Part shown: positions 1 to 8,911 of the stretch, in pieces
Numbering within the stretch: position 1 is the first letter of the stretch
Layout of the letters: each line of letters opens with the position of its first letter
The notes under the pieces: model-generated
Database searches by the model: none
What the model was told of the DNA's origin: nothing
What the model saw: the letters and a program-made list of their open reading frames with translations, nothing else
Position numbers and translations under genes: made by a program
Source of the DNA: CAYILR01 sp964364175
GTDB taxonomy: Bacteria; Bdellovibrionota; UBA1018
Direction of reading: 5' to 3'
Assembly (NCBI GenBank): GCA_964364175.1
Contig: CAYILR010000008.1
Location: 38,441 to 102,440 of the forward strand
Length of the DNA: 64,000 nt

Positions 1-11
1 CTTAATATCCA

Positions 12-52
12 TGTGAGGCAACCTCGGGTCGTCAATCCAAGGTTGCCTCACA
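12..52. repeat. Perfect 13-bp inverted repeat
   Basis: TGTGAGGCAACCT at 12-24 is the exact reverse complement of AGGTTGCCTCACA at 40-52, with a 15-nt loop. No T-tract follows on either strand, so a factor-independent terminator is unlikely. The core TGAGGCAAC recurs at about 55924, just upstream of the TnpB element. Confidence 0.8.
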
Positions 53-265
53 ACGGCCGAAAAAGATCGACTTCACGCCTTGCCGGCTTTGCCTCATAAG
101 TTGCCTTACAAGACTTCGGGCATGAGGAGCTTCATCGCTTTTGGCTCTGCTCCCTTGTTTTCCAGGCACTAGCCGTACCCAAATTCACTTTGGTTTTTCG
201 CTGTAGGACCCAGTATTTTCAACTTTGAATCCAGCGCAGTTGCCCTCTGCTTTATCTAGTTTTAC

Positions 266-287
266 TTCACACAAGACTTTGTGTGAA
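266..287. repeat. 9-bp perfect hairpin
   Basis: TTCACACAA (266-274) and TTGTGTGAA (279-287) pair perfectly around a GACT loop. The flanks are not T-rich in either direction, so the role is open: a protein-binding dyad or an RNA stem. Confidence 0.6.
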
Positions 288-404
288 AACGCGATACTAG
301 GTTGTCAAAGAACGAGAGGCCGCACCGTCAGGATGTGCTACCTTGACGGCACGACGACGCTAGGAAGACCGACTAGCCATGTCAACTGCCAATTTGAGGC
401 AAAG

Positions 405-728
405 CTACATCTTGCCCATCTCCTCCAGCCGGACCGCCGCGTAGCCGCGTTGGAGCTTGATCGACTTCAAGGCGTCCTTGTAGGGGCCTTGCAGGTTCTT
501 CAACTCCTCTTTCAGTTCCTTGATCTTCTCATCGGCTTCCAGCTTGTCGTCGGTCTCTTTCTCGTGTTGTGCGAGTGACACGAGGCGATCTCGAAGCTCT
601 TGCTCGCTCATGCTCTGCATGGCTTCGACCACGGCTTCACCTGCCGCCTTGAGCAGCTTCTCTTCCAGCTTGGTGCCGGTGCTCTTGGCGCCCCAGTCAC
701 CACCGTTGTTGCCTTTGCCTTTACCCAT
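405..728 (-). CDS. Small coiled-coil protein, unknown function
   Basis: A 107-residue soluble protein that I do not recognise. It begins with a short Gly/Lys-rich stretch, then residues from about 35 to 95 are rich in Glu, Lys and Leu in a heptad-like pattern, which suggests a coiled coil. The ATG at 728 is preceded by a clear AAGGAG site 7 nt upstream. It lies last in the minus-strand recombination operon, 35 nt after the RecA-like gene, so a helper role in recombination is possible but purely inferred. Confidence 0.75.
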   Translation of the reverse strand: MGKGKGNNGGDWGAKSTGTKLEEKLLKAAGEAVVEAMQSMSEQELRDRLVSLAQHEKETDDKLEADEKIKELKEELKNLQGPYKDALKSIKLQRGYAAVRLEEMGKM

Positions 729-763
729 AGTGAATCTCCTTCGGTAGAGGTGCCTTGTAGCAG

Positions 764-2278
764 CTACCAGCCACCCTTGGCCTTCTTTTTCTTCTGGTTG
801 CCGATCTTCGGCGGGATGACGGGTTCGTCCTCCTCGACAGCGGCGGTCTTGACCGGCTTGGTGGTCTTCTTCGGCGGCGGTGCCTCCGCCTCCTCAGCGG
901 CCTCCTCCGCCTCGAAGGACTCCTCCCCCTCCTCCGATTCATCCTCGTCGTTGCCGCTCAAGGACGACGCCTTGGAGGTCTTCTGGCCTGTCAGGCCCAC
1001 GTCCTCCTCGTCGGACGCCTTGGTCTTGTCCTTCGAGTTGCGGTAGCGCTTCACAGCCTCGCCGTTGGCGAGCGCCGCGTAGCAAGCATTGAAGAACGTG
1101 TTGGTGCCGTCCGCGCGTTGCTTGCGGATGATGGTCTCCAGCGCCGCGGGCGACGGGTACTTGCCGTCGATCTTGAGCCTGGTGACGCCGAGGAACTTCA
1201 TGATGAGGTCGAGGGCACCTGAGAAGTCCTTGGCGGCGACAAGCTCCTTCGCCTTCTTCGTGAAGGCGTCGACCTCTTCCTTCTTCGCCTTCGTCAGCGC
1301 CTTCTCCACGTTCTTCATCTGGATGTCGAGGTTGAATTTGTCGAGGCCGCTGATGGTCAAACCCTTGGCGTCCTTGGTGAGATAGCCCGCCTTCTTGGCA
1401 AACGTCATCGCGTCGTTGGCCGGATCGAATCCCTGGCCGAGGTGCAGGAACACCTCAGCCTCCTGCATCGGGATGAAGTTCTTGTTCTTGTGGGTCTTGA
1501 AGCGCGTCATCTGGAAGACGCCGCCATCGTCCAACTCGATCTGCTTGCCGCGTCCGATGCGAACCAGGTTGTCTGTCGAGAACTGCCAGGCGTTGCCACC
1601 AGGGATCGACTCTGGGCTCTGGTACGGGTTGCCGACGTTCGATCGGACCTGGTTGGTCGCCACCAGCGAGACGTGCTTGCGGGTCAGCAGCCCCTTCAAC
1701 ATGCCCCAATACTTCGAGTGCATCGAAGCTCGGACAGCCGGGCGCTTGGACTCCTCCAGCTTGAACTCGTTGCGCTCGGCCATGGTCGCGACCGAGTCGA
1801 TGAAGATGACCAACTGCGGCAAGCCGTAGTGCTTGTCCGGAAGCTGGTTGCACGCCGCGATGATCATCTCGTAGGTGCCGTTGCCGCTCTCGGGCCGGTA
1901 GTAGGTCAGGACGGGGTCCTTGTTCGAGCGGTCCATGCCGAGCGTGTCGATGTACGCCGCATCAGTGGTACCCTCGTGGTCGAAGAACACGGTAGGGATA
2001 CCGAGCTTGTGCAGGAACGCTGCCGCTGAATATACAAGAGAAGACTTACCAACTCCGGCAGGACCATATATTTGGAAGACCTGGCCGCCGTAGTAGCCGC
2101 CTCCCATGATCAAGCTCAGGGTCAACGAACCCGCCGACAGGTAGTCAGCTTCCTCCTTCTGTCGAAGCTCGATGGCGTGAACCTTCTTCTCCTTCTCCAA
2201 CTTTCCGAACAGAGACAACACATTCTTGGCGCTGAGCTTCTCGGTCTTTTGCTCAACCTCTTGCTTCTTGCTTCCCAT
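764..2278 (-). CDS. RecA/UvsX-like recombinase
   Basis: A 504-residue strand-exchange ATPase of the RecA/UvsX type, expected to form filaments on single-stranded DNA during recombination-dependent replication. Walker A GPAGVGKS lies at residues 72-79 and a Walker B strand ends in Asp near residue 161 (LVIFIDS). The last 80 residues are acidic with Lys-rich runs and look disordered. The ATG at 2278 was chosen over an in-frame start at 2392 because GAGAGG stands just upstream and because the longer form would overlap the preceding gene. It is encoded next to a gp32-like protein, as in T4-like phages, which supports the recombination role. Chromosomal RecA is shorter and lacks this tail. Confidence 0.88.
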   Translation of the reverse strand: MGSKKQEVEQKTEKLSAKNVLSLFGKLEKEKKVHAIELRQKEEADYLSAGSLTLSLIMGGGYYGGQVFQIYGPAGVGKSSLVYSAAAFLHKLGIPTVFFDHEGTTDAAYIDTLGMDRSNKDPVLTYYRPESGNGTYEMIIAACNQLPDKHYGLPQLVIFIDSVATMAERNEFKLEESKRPAVRASMHSKYWGMLKGLLTRKHVSLVATNQVRSNVGNPYQSPESIPGGNAWQFSTDNLVRIGRGKQIELDDGGVFQMTRFKTHKNKNFIPMQEAEVFLHLGQGFDPANDAMTFAKKAGYLTKDAKGLTISGLDKFNLDIQMKNVEKALTKAKKEEVDAFTKKAKELVAAKDFSGALDLIMKFLGVTRLKIDGKYPSPAALETIIRKQRADGTNTFFNACYAALANGEAVKRYRNSKDKTKASDEEDVGLTGQKTSKASSLSGNDEDESEEGEESFEAEEAAEEAEAPPPKKTTKPVKTAAVEEDEPVIPPKIGNQKKKKAKGGW

Positions 2279-2288
2279 GAAGTACCTC

Positions 2289-2762
2289 TCAAGTTTTGAT
2301 GATGAATCGGTCGATTTCGGCGCTAAGGGCGTCCAACAAATTGACATAGCCCGCAGGGCTGGGCGCGACACGGCGGATAAAAGACTTTCCACCGACGTCT
2401 TGCGCCAAGAACTGACCGTTATCTCCGATAGACACAGAAGACCGAAACAGGATAGTGCGCCTCTTCACGAGGCGGACTTGAGGAAGCCAGCAAGCACTGA
2501 TGGTGGTCATCAGCTTCGCATCGTTCCTATCCAAGAGGAGCCGGTGATAGCTGACTCTAGGACGTTCCTTTGTCCAGTTGGTGAGACCCTCGTCGAGGGT
2601 CCCACCGGCCTCTGTGAGCTTATCGAGGACACGGTAAGCCAGAGCCGGGATGCCCGGCTTGACCTTAGGCACAGCCTTCAGGTCCTCAAGAAGGAGAAGA
2701 AGCAGAAACCGATCCCCCACAGAGGTGAATAGGTGCTCCACCTCGGCGGGAGATACGGCCAT
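2289..2762 (-). CDS. Unknown protein in the recombination operon
   Basis: A 157-residue protein with no family I recognise. It has no obvious membrane segment or cysteine motif and ends in a basic patch. The ATG at 2762 has AGAGG about 5 nt upstream; an upstream TTG at 2792 is less likely. It sits between the gp32-like gene and the RecA-like gene with only 10 nt to the latter, so it is co-transcribed with them and may be a mediator or accessory factor (UvsY-like by position only). Confidence 0.7.
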   Translation of the reverse strand: MAVSPAEVEHLFTSVGDRFLLLLLLEDLKAVPKVKPGIPALAYRVLDKLTEAGGTLDEGLTNWTKERPRVSYHRLLLDRNDAKLMTTISACWLPQVRLVKRRTILFRSSVSIGDNGQFLAQDVGGKSFIRRVAPSPAGYVNLLDALSAEIDRFIIKT

Positions 2763-2797
2763 TTGCCTCTTTTCCTTCACAAGGGCCAACAAGAGGC

Positions 2798-3784
2798 TTA
2801 CTCCTCGTCGGCGGCCTCATCAGGGACGTCATCGTCACCGGGAGTGGCGTAGGAGCGCTCGGAGGCACCACCTTCGTCTTCATCCCACGGGAGGTCCTTC
2901 TTGCCCTGCTTGCCCTTGCCACTCTTGGGCGAAGCGTCGTCGTCATCCATCAGGGACGCACGACGTTCGGGTGCCTTGCCCTTGCCGGTCTTGCTGTTGC
3001 CTCCTTTAGGAGGTGCTGTCACCGGGTCGTCGTCCCCATCCGCGGGGACGTCATCATACTTGGAGTAGTCCTTCTCGGCCTTCTGAGTGCGGGCCGAGTC
3101 GGCTCCCCCCTCGATGACGCCGAGCTTGGCGAGCTTGGCGGCAATCTCAGCCTTCGGTGGCGTCGCCGCCTTAGCTAGCGCTGCGAAGCTCACTCCCTCG
3201 ATGTACTCCTTGAACGCACGGACCTCGTCCTTGGTCAGTGGGATCTTGCCGCCTTCTGCGGTGTGGACCGGGTACTCGGTCTTGTTGTTGTTCTCCGACT
3301 TCGAGATCAGGATGTCGAAGCCGAACTTCGGGTCCGTCGCGTCGGGCAGGCTGTCCTCATCGTCCCAACCATCGGGGGCGCCTTCCGAATAGGCGATGTC
3401 CGAGAGCTTCAGCAGGTCGCTCACACACTTCGGCGTCAGGCGGATCGGGCGAACTTGGAGGTTCCCCTTCTTCTGCTCGGCGCGGTTGATGGTGTAGGCA
3501 TACGTGTACGAGGTGACACGCAGGCCAGCCTCACACATCGGGCAGCCGTGATCTGTGGACTTCTCGTTCTCGTAGTCCCAATTGAGGCACAGGTCGTAGT
3601 AGCCGCTCTTCTCTTTGCGCTTCACAGAGAAGAACTCGACCCAGTGCATCGGCACTGTAGTCACGTCGTTGTAGAGGCGGTTCCGAGAGGGCTTGCCGGG
3701 GATGTCGTAGAGATCGTCCTTGAACGACTCATCCCAGCGCTGCCGATTGTTGCTGTTTTGTGCTGCTTTCTTCAGAGTACCCAT
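2798..3784 (-). CDS. gp32-like single-stranded DNA-binding protein
   Basis: A 328-residue protein resembling T4 gp32. His47 and Cys66, Cys81 and Cys84 could form the zinc site of the OB-fold core (His-Cys-Cys-Cys, as in gp32). The region from about 225 onward is low complexity, with Lys-rich segments and a strongly acidic C-terminus (ends DEAADEE). An acidic tail is the part that recruits replication partners in gp32 and bacterial SSB. Its position next to the RecA-like recombinase matches the known partnership. I infer function from these features, not from an alignment. Confidence 0.75.
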   Translation of the reverse strand: MGTLKKAAQNSNNRQRWDESFKDDLYDIPGKPSRNRLYNDVTTVPMHWVEFFSVKRKEKSGYYDLCLNWDYENEKSTDHGCPMCEAGLRVTSYTYAYTINRAEQKKGNLQVRPIRLTPKCVSDLLKLSDIAYSEGAPDGWDDEDSLPDATDPKFGFDILISKSENNNKTEYPVHTAEGGKIPLTKDEVRAFKEYIEGVSFAALAKAATPPKAEIAAKLAKLGVIEGGADSARTQKAEKDYSKYDDVPADGDDDPVTAPPKGGNSKTGKGKAPERRASLMDDDDASPKSGKGKQGKKDLPWDEDEGGASERSYATPGDDDVPDEAADEE

Positions 3785-5183
3785 GATTCACCGGTTTGTG
3801 GTTTTGTTGACTTGTATGACTTGTACGAGGTTGACGAAACGAGTGTTTGGTCTTCTCGACTTGTCGATCATGCTCACTAACAAACATCGGGGAGATGATG
3901 TTGGCGAGCATGACGGCGTCGATACCAGAGTTCAGAGCCCAGAGCAAGACCGGGAATATCAGACTCGGGTCTTCTTCGCTCAAGATGGTTGTGGCTTCTT
4001 CAAGAAGCTCACGTCCAGTGGCGATTAGATCGGAGGCCACGTAGTTGTCTTCTGTCGCCTGAGATCGACTCAGAGCCTCACCTAAGACTAGCTGGGCGTC
4101 CGGACTCGTGATCAGGACGCTCTCGAATGATCCGTCATCGCCCCCTTCGTCCGTGTCCTGCGCCCGATTAGCGTTTGAGCTATGCGCGTAGAACATCTCA
4201 GCACGTTCACGCAAGTCGGAAACGCGCTCAGAGGAAAGCTCCACTTGCCCACGGTGTAAGAGCGAAAGTTGATACCACGTCGTGGTCGGCAGCGCGATGA
4301 CGGAGGATTGGCGCTGACGCTGAAGGACTGCGGAGCGTACCCACCATTGGCAATGCGCAGTGAAACTCGATCCGTCCACCGGATCATAGTTGCGGGCTGC
4401 ACGAATCATCCCCTCGTATCCAGCCGAGAAGTTCTCCTCGGTCGAGGTCACCCCTCGTAGGCGATGAGAGAACCGGAATAGGAGGCGCGCGTAGGCCATC
4501 GTGACGTGCTGCACCATGCGCTCGATCTGGTCATAGATCGAGCGCACGTTCACGGTCACGTACCAGGCGTCGTCTCTACTTATCCCTACTTCTACTTCAA
4601 GGACTTTTAAGAAGGAGTCGATCTTGGCGCACTCTTCGATGTCGCCGTCTGCCTTCGCGGCCATCCAGTCAGCGAGGAGGGCCGGGTAGCTGTTCATCAG
4701 CGCCGTGAAGTAGGTCGCCATGTCGTCGTAGACGAGACGTGAGACACCAAGGTCATGGATCTCCTCCTCTGAAGGAATCGCCTTGGACGTGTCGAACTTG
4801 TGCAACAATCTTGTCGCGCTCGCCACAAAGCGAGTGTGGCGCGGCTTGATGTTCGATGCCCAGGAGGTCTGGACTTGGACCGCACTGTCGTAGTCAGACT
4901 CAGTGGACTTACGTGCGCGAGAAGTCAAGATGAGGCGATTACGATCAGTGCCCGCCAGGAGGTCACGGACCTGATCTCGAAGCCAGGTTCGGGCAAAGCG
5001 GGTATACGGGAACAGCAAGAGCCGAAAAACATGGTTGACGACTAGCTGGTCGTAGACCTGGTAGAGGTCCAAGAGATCGACCACCTTGAACTTCTTGGTG
5101 GTGGACACCATTTTCTCAAGGTAGGTATGCGACTTGTTCTTGCTGCGCTTGGCGGAGGACTTGTTCGTCTTTGTTTGCGGCAC
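3729..5183 (-). CDS. Sigma-70-like transcription factor
   Basis: A protein of about 484 residues containing a recognisable sigma region 2: a segment around residues 254-294 with GYEGMIRAARNYDP followed by SFTAHCQWWVRSAVLQ, the core-binding and -10-recognition helix pair of sigma-70 factors. I do not see a clear region 4 for the -35 box. GTG 5183 has AGGA 8 nt upstream; ATG 5111 is a possible later start with a weak site. The 3' end overlaps the gp32-like gene by 56 nt. It could direct middle or late phage transcription. The assignment rests on region 2 alone. Confidence 0.68.
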   Translation of the reverse strand: MPQTKTNKSSAKRSKNKSHTYLEKMVSTTKKFKVVDLLDLYQVYDQLVVNHVFRLLLFPYTRFARTWLRDQVRDLLAGTDRNRLILTSRARKSTESDYDSAVQVQTSWASNIKPRHTRFVASATRLLHKFDTSKAIPSEEEIHDLGVSRLVYDDMATYFTALMNSYPALLADWMAAKADGDIEECAKIDSFLKVLEVEVGISRDDAWYVTVNVRSIYDQIERMVQHVTMAYARLLFRFSHRLRGVTSTEENFSAGYEGMIRAARNYDPVDGSSFTAHCQWWVRSAVLQRQRQSSVIALPTTTWYQLSLLHRGQVELSSERVSDLRERAEMFYAHSSNANRAQDTDEGGDDGSFESVLITSPDAQLVLGEALSRSQATEDNYVASDLIATGRELLEEATTILSEEDPSLIFPVLLWALNSGIDAVMLANIISPMFVSEHDRQVEKTKHSFRQPRTSHTSQQNHKPVNHGYSEESSTKQQQSAALG

Positions 5184-5210
5184 GAGTGCTATCCTGTGTA
5201 GAGGCTCCCG

Positions 5211-5786
5211 ATGTTGACTCTGAGGCATATGCTTGAGGCGACCCCGGCCAAGATCAAAGGCCGTGCTCGCAATCAATGCTTTGCGCAGACCTACGCCCCA
5301 CCACGACAGAAGGCGGCCCGTGAGTCTTTGACGAAGTCGGGAGGGTACATCGTCGAGGACGAGTCGGGTCGCTACCGCGAGTTCAAATTCAAGACCAAAT
5401 GCACGGATGGCTGGCGCAAGGTCGCCATCCGGTTCTACGGTCCCCTGAACGTGAGCACGCGCGTGTGGTGCTGGTGTTCGTGCCCATACTTCAAGTACAA
5501 CTGCGAGGTTGCCTTAGCTGCGCGCGGTTCTTCCGCTGTCGTTCAGAGCAACGGACAGCGACCACGACACACGAACCCGAAGATGGAACCTCGGATTTGT
5601 AAACACACGATTCTGGGATTTGCGTTGGCTATGCGCCGCCGCAAACCAGGCAAAGACGAGCAGATGGGATCAGTGAACCAGCCGAAGGGTCGAGTGAAGA
5701 AGGCTCAGACCATGAGAGCGGTATGGGCTGGTGATGTGCTCGGTGGCACTAACAAGGCGATTCAAGCAGCAGTACGCAAAGAATGA
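5211..5786 (+). CDS. SWIM-type zinc-finger protein
   Basis: A 191-residue protein, divergent from the sigma-like gene. Its centre has WCWCSCPYFKYNCE followed about 40 residues later by ICKH, which fits a SWIM-type CxC...CxH zinc site. Such proteins bind nucleic acid or partner proteins and are seen in phages. The C-terminus is Lys/Arg-rich. The ATG at 5211 has GAGG 7 nt upstream; ATG 5229 is an alternative. Role in this phage unknown. Confidence 0.75.
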   Translation: MLTLRHMLEATPAKIKGRARNQCFAQTYAPPRQKAARESLTKSGGYIVEDESGRYREFKFKTKCTDGWRKVAIRFYGPLNVSTRVWCWCSCPYFKYNCEVALAARGSSAVVQSNGQRPRHTNPKMEPRICKHTILGFALAMRRRKPGKDEQMGSVNQPKGRVKKAQTMRAVWAGDVLGGTNKAIQAAVRKE

Positions 5787-5796
5787 GCAGCGAGCA

Positions 5797-5943
5797 TCAA
5801 GCGGGCTTCTTGACCTCCTCAGCTTCCTCAGCCTTCTTCGCTTCCTCAGCCGCTTTCTTCTGGTCTTCGACCGTCGGTGATGGTGGCTCAGCCACCATTA
5901 CGTCTGTCGACTCGACAACGTCTCCACGAATGATTCCACCCAT
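5797..5943 (-). CDS. 48-residue charged protein
   Basis: A short gene with a strong AAGGAGAG site 5 nt before ATG 5943. The product begins MGGIIRGD and ends with a Lys/Glu/Ala-rich helix (KKAAEEAKKAEEAEE), probably a single coiled-coil helix. It overlaps the 3' end of the Cas4-like gene by 46 nt and is the last gene of that minus-strand pair. No known function. Confidence 0.6.
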   Translation of the reverse strand: MGGIIRGDVVESTDVMVAEPPSPTVEDQKKAAEEAKKAEEAEEVKKPA

Positions 5944-7016
5944 CGCGCTCTCTCCTTGTTCAAAAACCCATCAAGGGTCTGTTTGGCTTCCTTATCGTAC
6001 AGTGCGTCCGCCGTGAACGCCAGATGACCTTGAGGTTGTAGACACACGTCCTTGTGCGAGCAATATCTGCATGTCGGAAGCGCCGAGATTTCGGCGGGTG
6101 TCTTGGCAAAACCGATAGGCAGCATCTGGAGCTTCTTGGCCTTCTGCGCCATGGCGATACGTGCCCGGATCTCCGCCCACCAGGAGTTGTCGGCCGGGAC
6201 TTCCATAGAGATTGCGGCCATGATCTTGGGGGAGTCACGCGAGAAAATCATGTAGTCGACGTGGGTTACGGGCGGGATCTCACGCCCATATTGCAAACGG
6301 ATGAGCGAAGCGTAGGTCGACGCTTGGTGCCAGTAGCCGTAAAAGGGGGCCTCTGTTTGGAAGAGCAGAGCCAGATCTGCTGCCGGCATCTGTTGGAGCG
6401 CCCGGACCTTCTCGTCGCCGGCAGACTTGATCTCCAAGAGCGAGGAGTGCTTCTTGAAAACCAAAACTCCATCGGTATGGCCGGCGAGATGGATCGCGTC
6501 GTCAGTCAGCCGCATCTCGTGGTACTCGAACTTCGGTGAGCCACAGGCTCGACAACGCTCGTATTCCGGGAAGAAGGTCGGCTCCTCGCTCCACTGCGCG
6601 CTACATCCAGGGCGGGCGCACTTCCAAAAGCCCCAGAGCCGACCGGTCTTGGCCAGGGCGTTCTGAGCGACGTAATGAACGGACTTGCCGATCTCGGTGT
6701 AAAAACAGGCACCGACGTCAAAGGTGCTCTCCATGACCAAGCCGAGGCGCTCCATCGCGTAGCGCCGTGGGCAAAACGGGAAAGAGGACGGCCGGACGTC
6801 TGCGGCCTTGCGCCACTGGTTCGGGTCGCCGTGGCTCACGGGCGGGTCGCTCAGGAGAGCCATCCATGTCTGCTCGATCTTCGTGTTTCGCGTGAAGACG
6901 GGGGCGGCACCGATTGGAATTAGCTCGCTTTTTCGCCCAATCTCCAGCACCTCAAGGCGAGCGGACTTTTCCTTGTCCTTGTGCGCGCTCTTGATCTGTC
7001 GTAGGGATTTGGCCAT
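5898..7016 (-). CDS. Cas4/RecB-like PD-(D/E)XK nuclease
   Basis: A 372-residue predicted nuclease. Candidate active-site residues are His114, Asp182 (in GHTDG), Glu195 and Lys197 (LLEIKSA). Cys82 together with Cys316, Cys319 and Cys325 matches the split four-cysteine iron-sulfur site of Cas4 and AddB nucleases. An extra zinc-ribbon-like pair (Cys133/138 and Cys155/158) is inserted before the active site. There is no CRISPR array or cas1 nearby, so a role in phage DNA recombination or end processing is more likely than spacer acquisition. It is divergent from the primase gene. Confidence 0.8.
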   Translation of the reverse strand: MAKSLRQIKSAHKDKEKSARLEVLEIGRKSELIPIGAAPVFTRNTKIEQTWMALLSDPPVSHGDPNQWRKAADVRPSSFPFCPRRYAMERLGLVMESTFDVGACFYTEIGKSVHYVAQNALAKTGRLWGFWKCARPGCSAQWSEEPTFFPEYERCRACGSPKFEYHEMRLTDDAIHLAGHTDGVLVFKKHSSLLEIKSAGDEKVRALQQMPAADLALLFQTEAPFYGYWHQASTYASLIRLQYGREIPPVTHVDYMIFSRDSPKIMAAISMEVPADNSWWAEIRARIAMAQKAKKLQMLPIGFAKTPAEISALPTCRYCSHKDVCLQPQGHLAFTADALYDKEAKQTLDGFLNKERARWVESFVETLSSRQT

Positions 7017-7046
7017 CGCGTCGTTTCACCCGAGAGCTATCAGACC

Positions 7047-8039
7047 ATGCGCAGCCGCGTCGCAGACTTCCAAGAGCGCACGGCACCTGCTGTTCAGCAG
7101 AAAGACGAAGCTTGGTATAGACAACAGCTAGAGTCGAAGTGCCCAGAGACAATAGTAAAGGGCAAGGACTTCCTCATACGCTGTCCGTTTCACGCTGACA
7201 ACAACCCTTCGTGCGGCGTGGATCGACTCACGGGGGTTTTCAAATGTTTTAGTTGTGGTGCCGGCGGAGGTTGGAACAAGCTCGCCAAGCGCTTGGACAT
7301 GGAGCGTCTAGCCTGGAAGGGCGACGGCAAGAAACGCGACTTCAAGGCCGGTGAGGTGAAGGACGATCTAGCTAGGGCGCTCACGAAGGCCGGGGTAGTC
7401 GATCCGGGAAAACGGAAGGGGGAGAAGGTCCGCCCAATTGTGGAACCTTGGTCTGCCCAAGCAGATTGGCGTGGGCTACTAGGCCAATTTCTCTCTGGCC
7501 TTGGCTGCATCAAGGTCGTTGATCTCATGCACAACGTCATGCGGATCGGCCTCCCAGTTCGCACCACCGACGATGAGCTTCTCGGGTATACCTGTCGCGC
7601 TGTCGATCCAGAAGGCGCCGAGCCGAAGTACACGCCCTTGGCCGCGGATCGAATCACCTGGCGAGCGAAAGAACTGCCCGCGAACATTTCGCTATTCCTG
7701 GTGGATCGAGCGATGAACGAGGGCTGGGACCGAGTAGTCCTGGTGGAAGGCCCCTACGACGCGCTCAAGCTCTACAGCGTCGGCATCCCGGCGCTCGCTA
7801 TCCTCGGCACCAACAACTGGACCGCGCAGAAGGCGGCGATCGTACTGGGCCTTGGCCTGTCCGACGTATTCGTGATGATGGACAACGACAGATCTGGTTG
7901 GGAGGCGCAAAACCGGATCGTGCAGGAGCTTGGCCCCAGCATCAAGACGAAGGGCCTCCGTCTGCCTGACGGAGTGAAAGATCCTGGCGGGCTATCTGAG
8001 GGACAACTCAATTGGCTGAAGCGTAAGGTGGGGGCATGA
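7047..8039 (+). CDS. DNA primase (CHC2 zinc finger and TOPRIM)
   Basis: A 330-residue primase. Cys46, His49, Cys67 and Cys70 form a CHC2 zinc finger (RCPFHADNNPSC...FKCFSCG) for template recognition. The TOPRIM domain follows, with VVLVEGPYDAL (catalytic Glu) and VFVMMDNDRSG (metal-binding Asp pair). It lacks a C-terminal helicase domain, so it is a stand-alone primase that would pair with a separate replicative helicase. It is transcribed away from the Cas4-like gene, and the next gene starts inside its stop codon (ATGA). Confidence 0.9.
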   Translation: MRSRVADFQERTAPAVQQKDEAWYRQQLESKCPETIVKGKDFLIRCPFHADNNPSCGVDRLTGVFKCFSCGAGGGWNKLAKRLDMERLAWKGDGKKRDFKAGEVKDDLARALTKAGVVDPGKRKGEKVRPIVEPWSAQADWRGLLGQFLSGLGCIKVVDLMHNVMRIGLPVRTTDDELLGYTCRAVDPEGAEPKYTPLAADRITWRAKELPANISLFLVDRAMNEGWDRVVLVEGPYDALKLYSVGIPALAILGTNNWTAQKAAIVLGLGLSDVFVMMDNDRSGWEAQNRIVQELGPSIKTKGLRLPDGVKDPGGLSEGQLNWLKRKVGA

Positions 8040-8173
8040 CGCGGCTCTGGTTTGTCTCGTTGCGTGGTTGGGTCGCTAAAGCTAATGAAATAGCTGAGCA
8101 GGTACGGCATAAGCTGTATGAAGCGGAGGTCGCCGCGCGCCAGTTGAATCTTTTTGGTGACGACGGGACTTGA
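8036..8173 (+). CDS. 45-residue protein coupled to primase
   Basis: A short gene whose ATG overlaps the primase stop as ATGA. The product starts MTRLWFVSLRGWV and continues as a charged helix. The overlap and tidy stop suggest a real gene, but I recognise no family. It could be a primase partner by position only. Confidence 0.5.
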   Translation: MTRLWFVSLRGWVAKANEIAEQVRHKLYEAEVAARQLNLFGDDGT

Positions 8174-8208
8174 CGAGCCTACCCAAGGCGACATACAGAC
8201 GGTTCTCC

Positions 8209-8838
8209 ATGTCCCATGTCCCGCTGATCCCTTTTCAGCGTCCTGTACCGCAGGTGTTCTTGCGGCCTATTCAGTCTACCAAAACTGTCAAACCTACAAA
8301 GCAAAAGAAGGCCAAGATGGTGTCTACCTCCAAGAAGCCTAGGTTCGAGGCGACCAACACCGACGACATCAAGCACATGCCTTCAGATGTCCGGCGTCTA
8401 TGGCAGATCATGGAGAAGCAGGACCCAAACGGCGACGTCTTCGTCAATGATGTCGCCATCATCGTCCTGGAGGGGGAAGGCCCCAAAGATCGAACCCCAC
8501 AAGGATTGAAGCTGCTGTCGGATGACGTAGCACTGCTTCGTCCCTTCGGTGTGCTCGATGGCCCCAAGGCCAACGATCCTGAGACAGCCGTAGGAGTCAT
8601 CTTCACGCCATTTCAGATGGTTCAACTGGCCTACGAACTTGGTCGCCAGGCCGAGCAACGCAAGGTTGCTTCCGACTTCAAGAAGGTGGTCTCGGCTCCC
8701 GTGGTCAATGACTACGGCGAGGACGAGGACGAGGACGAGAGCTTCGATGACGAGATGGCCGTCGTCGATGAAGATGAGGATGACCACGAGGTCGACGACA
8801 ACGATAACGAAGAAGATGAGGACGAAGATGAAGCCTGA
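8209..8838 (+). CDS. Unknown protein with long acidic tail
   Basis: About 209 residues if ATG 8209 is used; ATG 8317 with GAAGG upstream is also possible, so the start is uncertain. Residues up to about 165 form a compact domain of unknown type. The last 45 residues are almost all Asp and Glu, similar in character to the tails of DNA-mimic or SSB-like proteins. It lies between the primase and an HU-like gene, so a DNA-associated role is a reasonable guess. Confidence 0.65.
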   Translation: MSHVPLIPFQRPVPQVFLRPIQSTKTVKPTKQKKAKMVSTSKKPRFEATNTDDIKHMPSDVRRLWQIMEKQDPNGDVFVNDVAIIVLEGEGPKDRTPQGLKLLSDDVALLRPFGVLDGPKANDPETAVGVIFTPFQMVQLAYELGRQAEQRKVASDFKKVVSAPVVNDYGEDEDEDESFDDEMAVVDEDEDDHEVDDNDNEEDEDEDEA

Positions 8839-8911
8839 TGGTCAGGTTTCGTCTTCGCCATCTCACACCAAAGCGTTCAATCGTTGATCGATTGCGCGAG
8901 GAGCAAGAACA

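Larger units (their letters stand above)
1..404. other. Non-coding left edge with repeated motifs
   Basis: I see no convincing gene in this stretch. It holds several copies of the motif TTGCCTCA or its complement (about 12-22, 42-53, 88-99, 101-112 and 394-403), a 13-bp inverted repeat and a separate 9-bp hairpin, each listed on its own. The motif spacing is irregular, so this may be an operator cluster, an iteron-like region or the edge of a structured RNA. The first gene to the right ends at 405 on the minus strand. Confidence 0.6.

Noticed and set aside
5898..7016. Cas4-like gene as evidence of a CRISPR system
   Set aside because: No CRISPR repeats, cas1 or cas2 are visible; stand-alone Cas4-like nucleases are common in phages.
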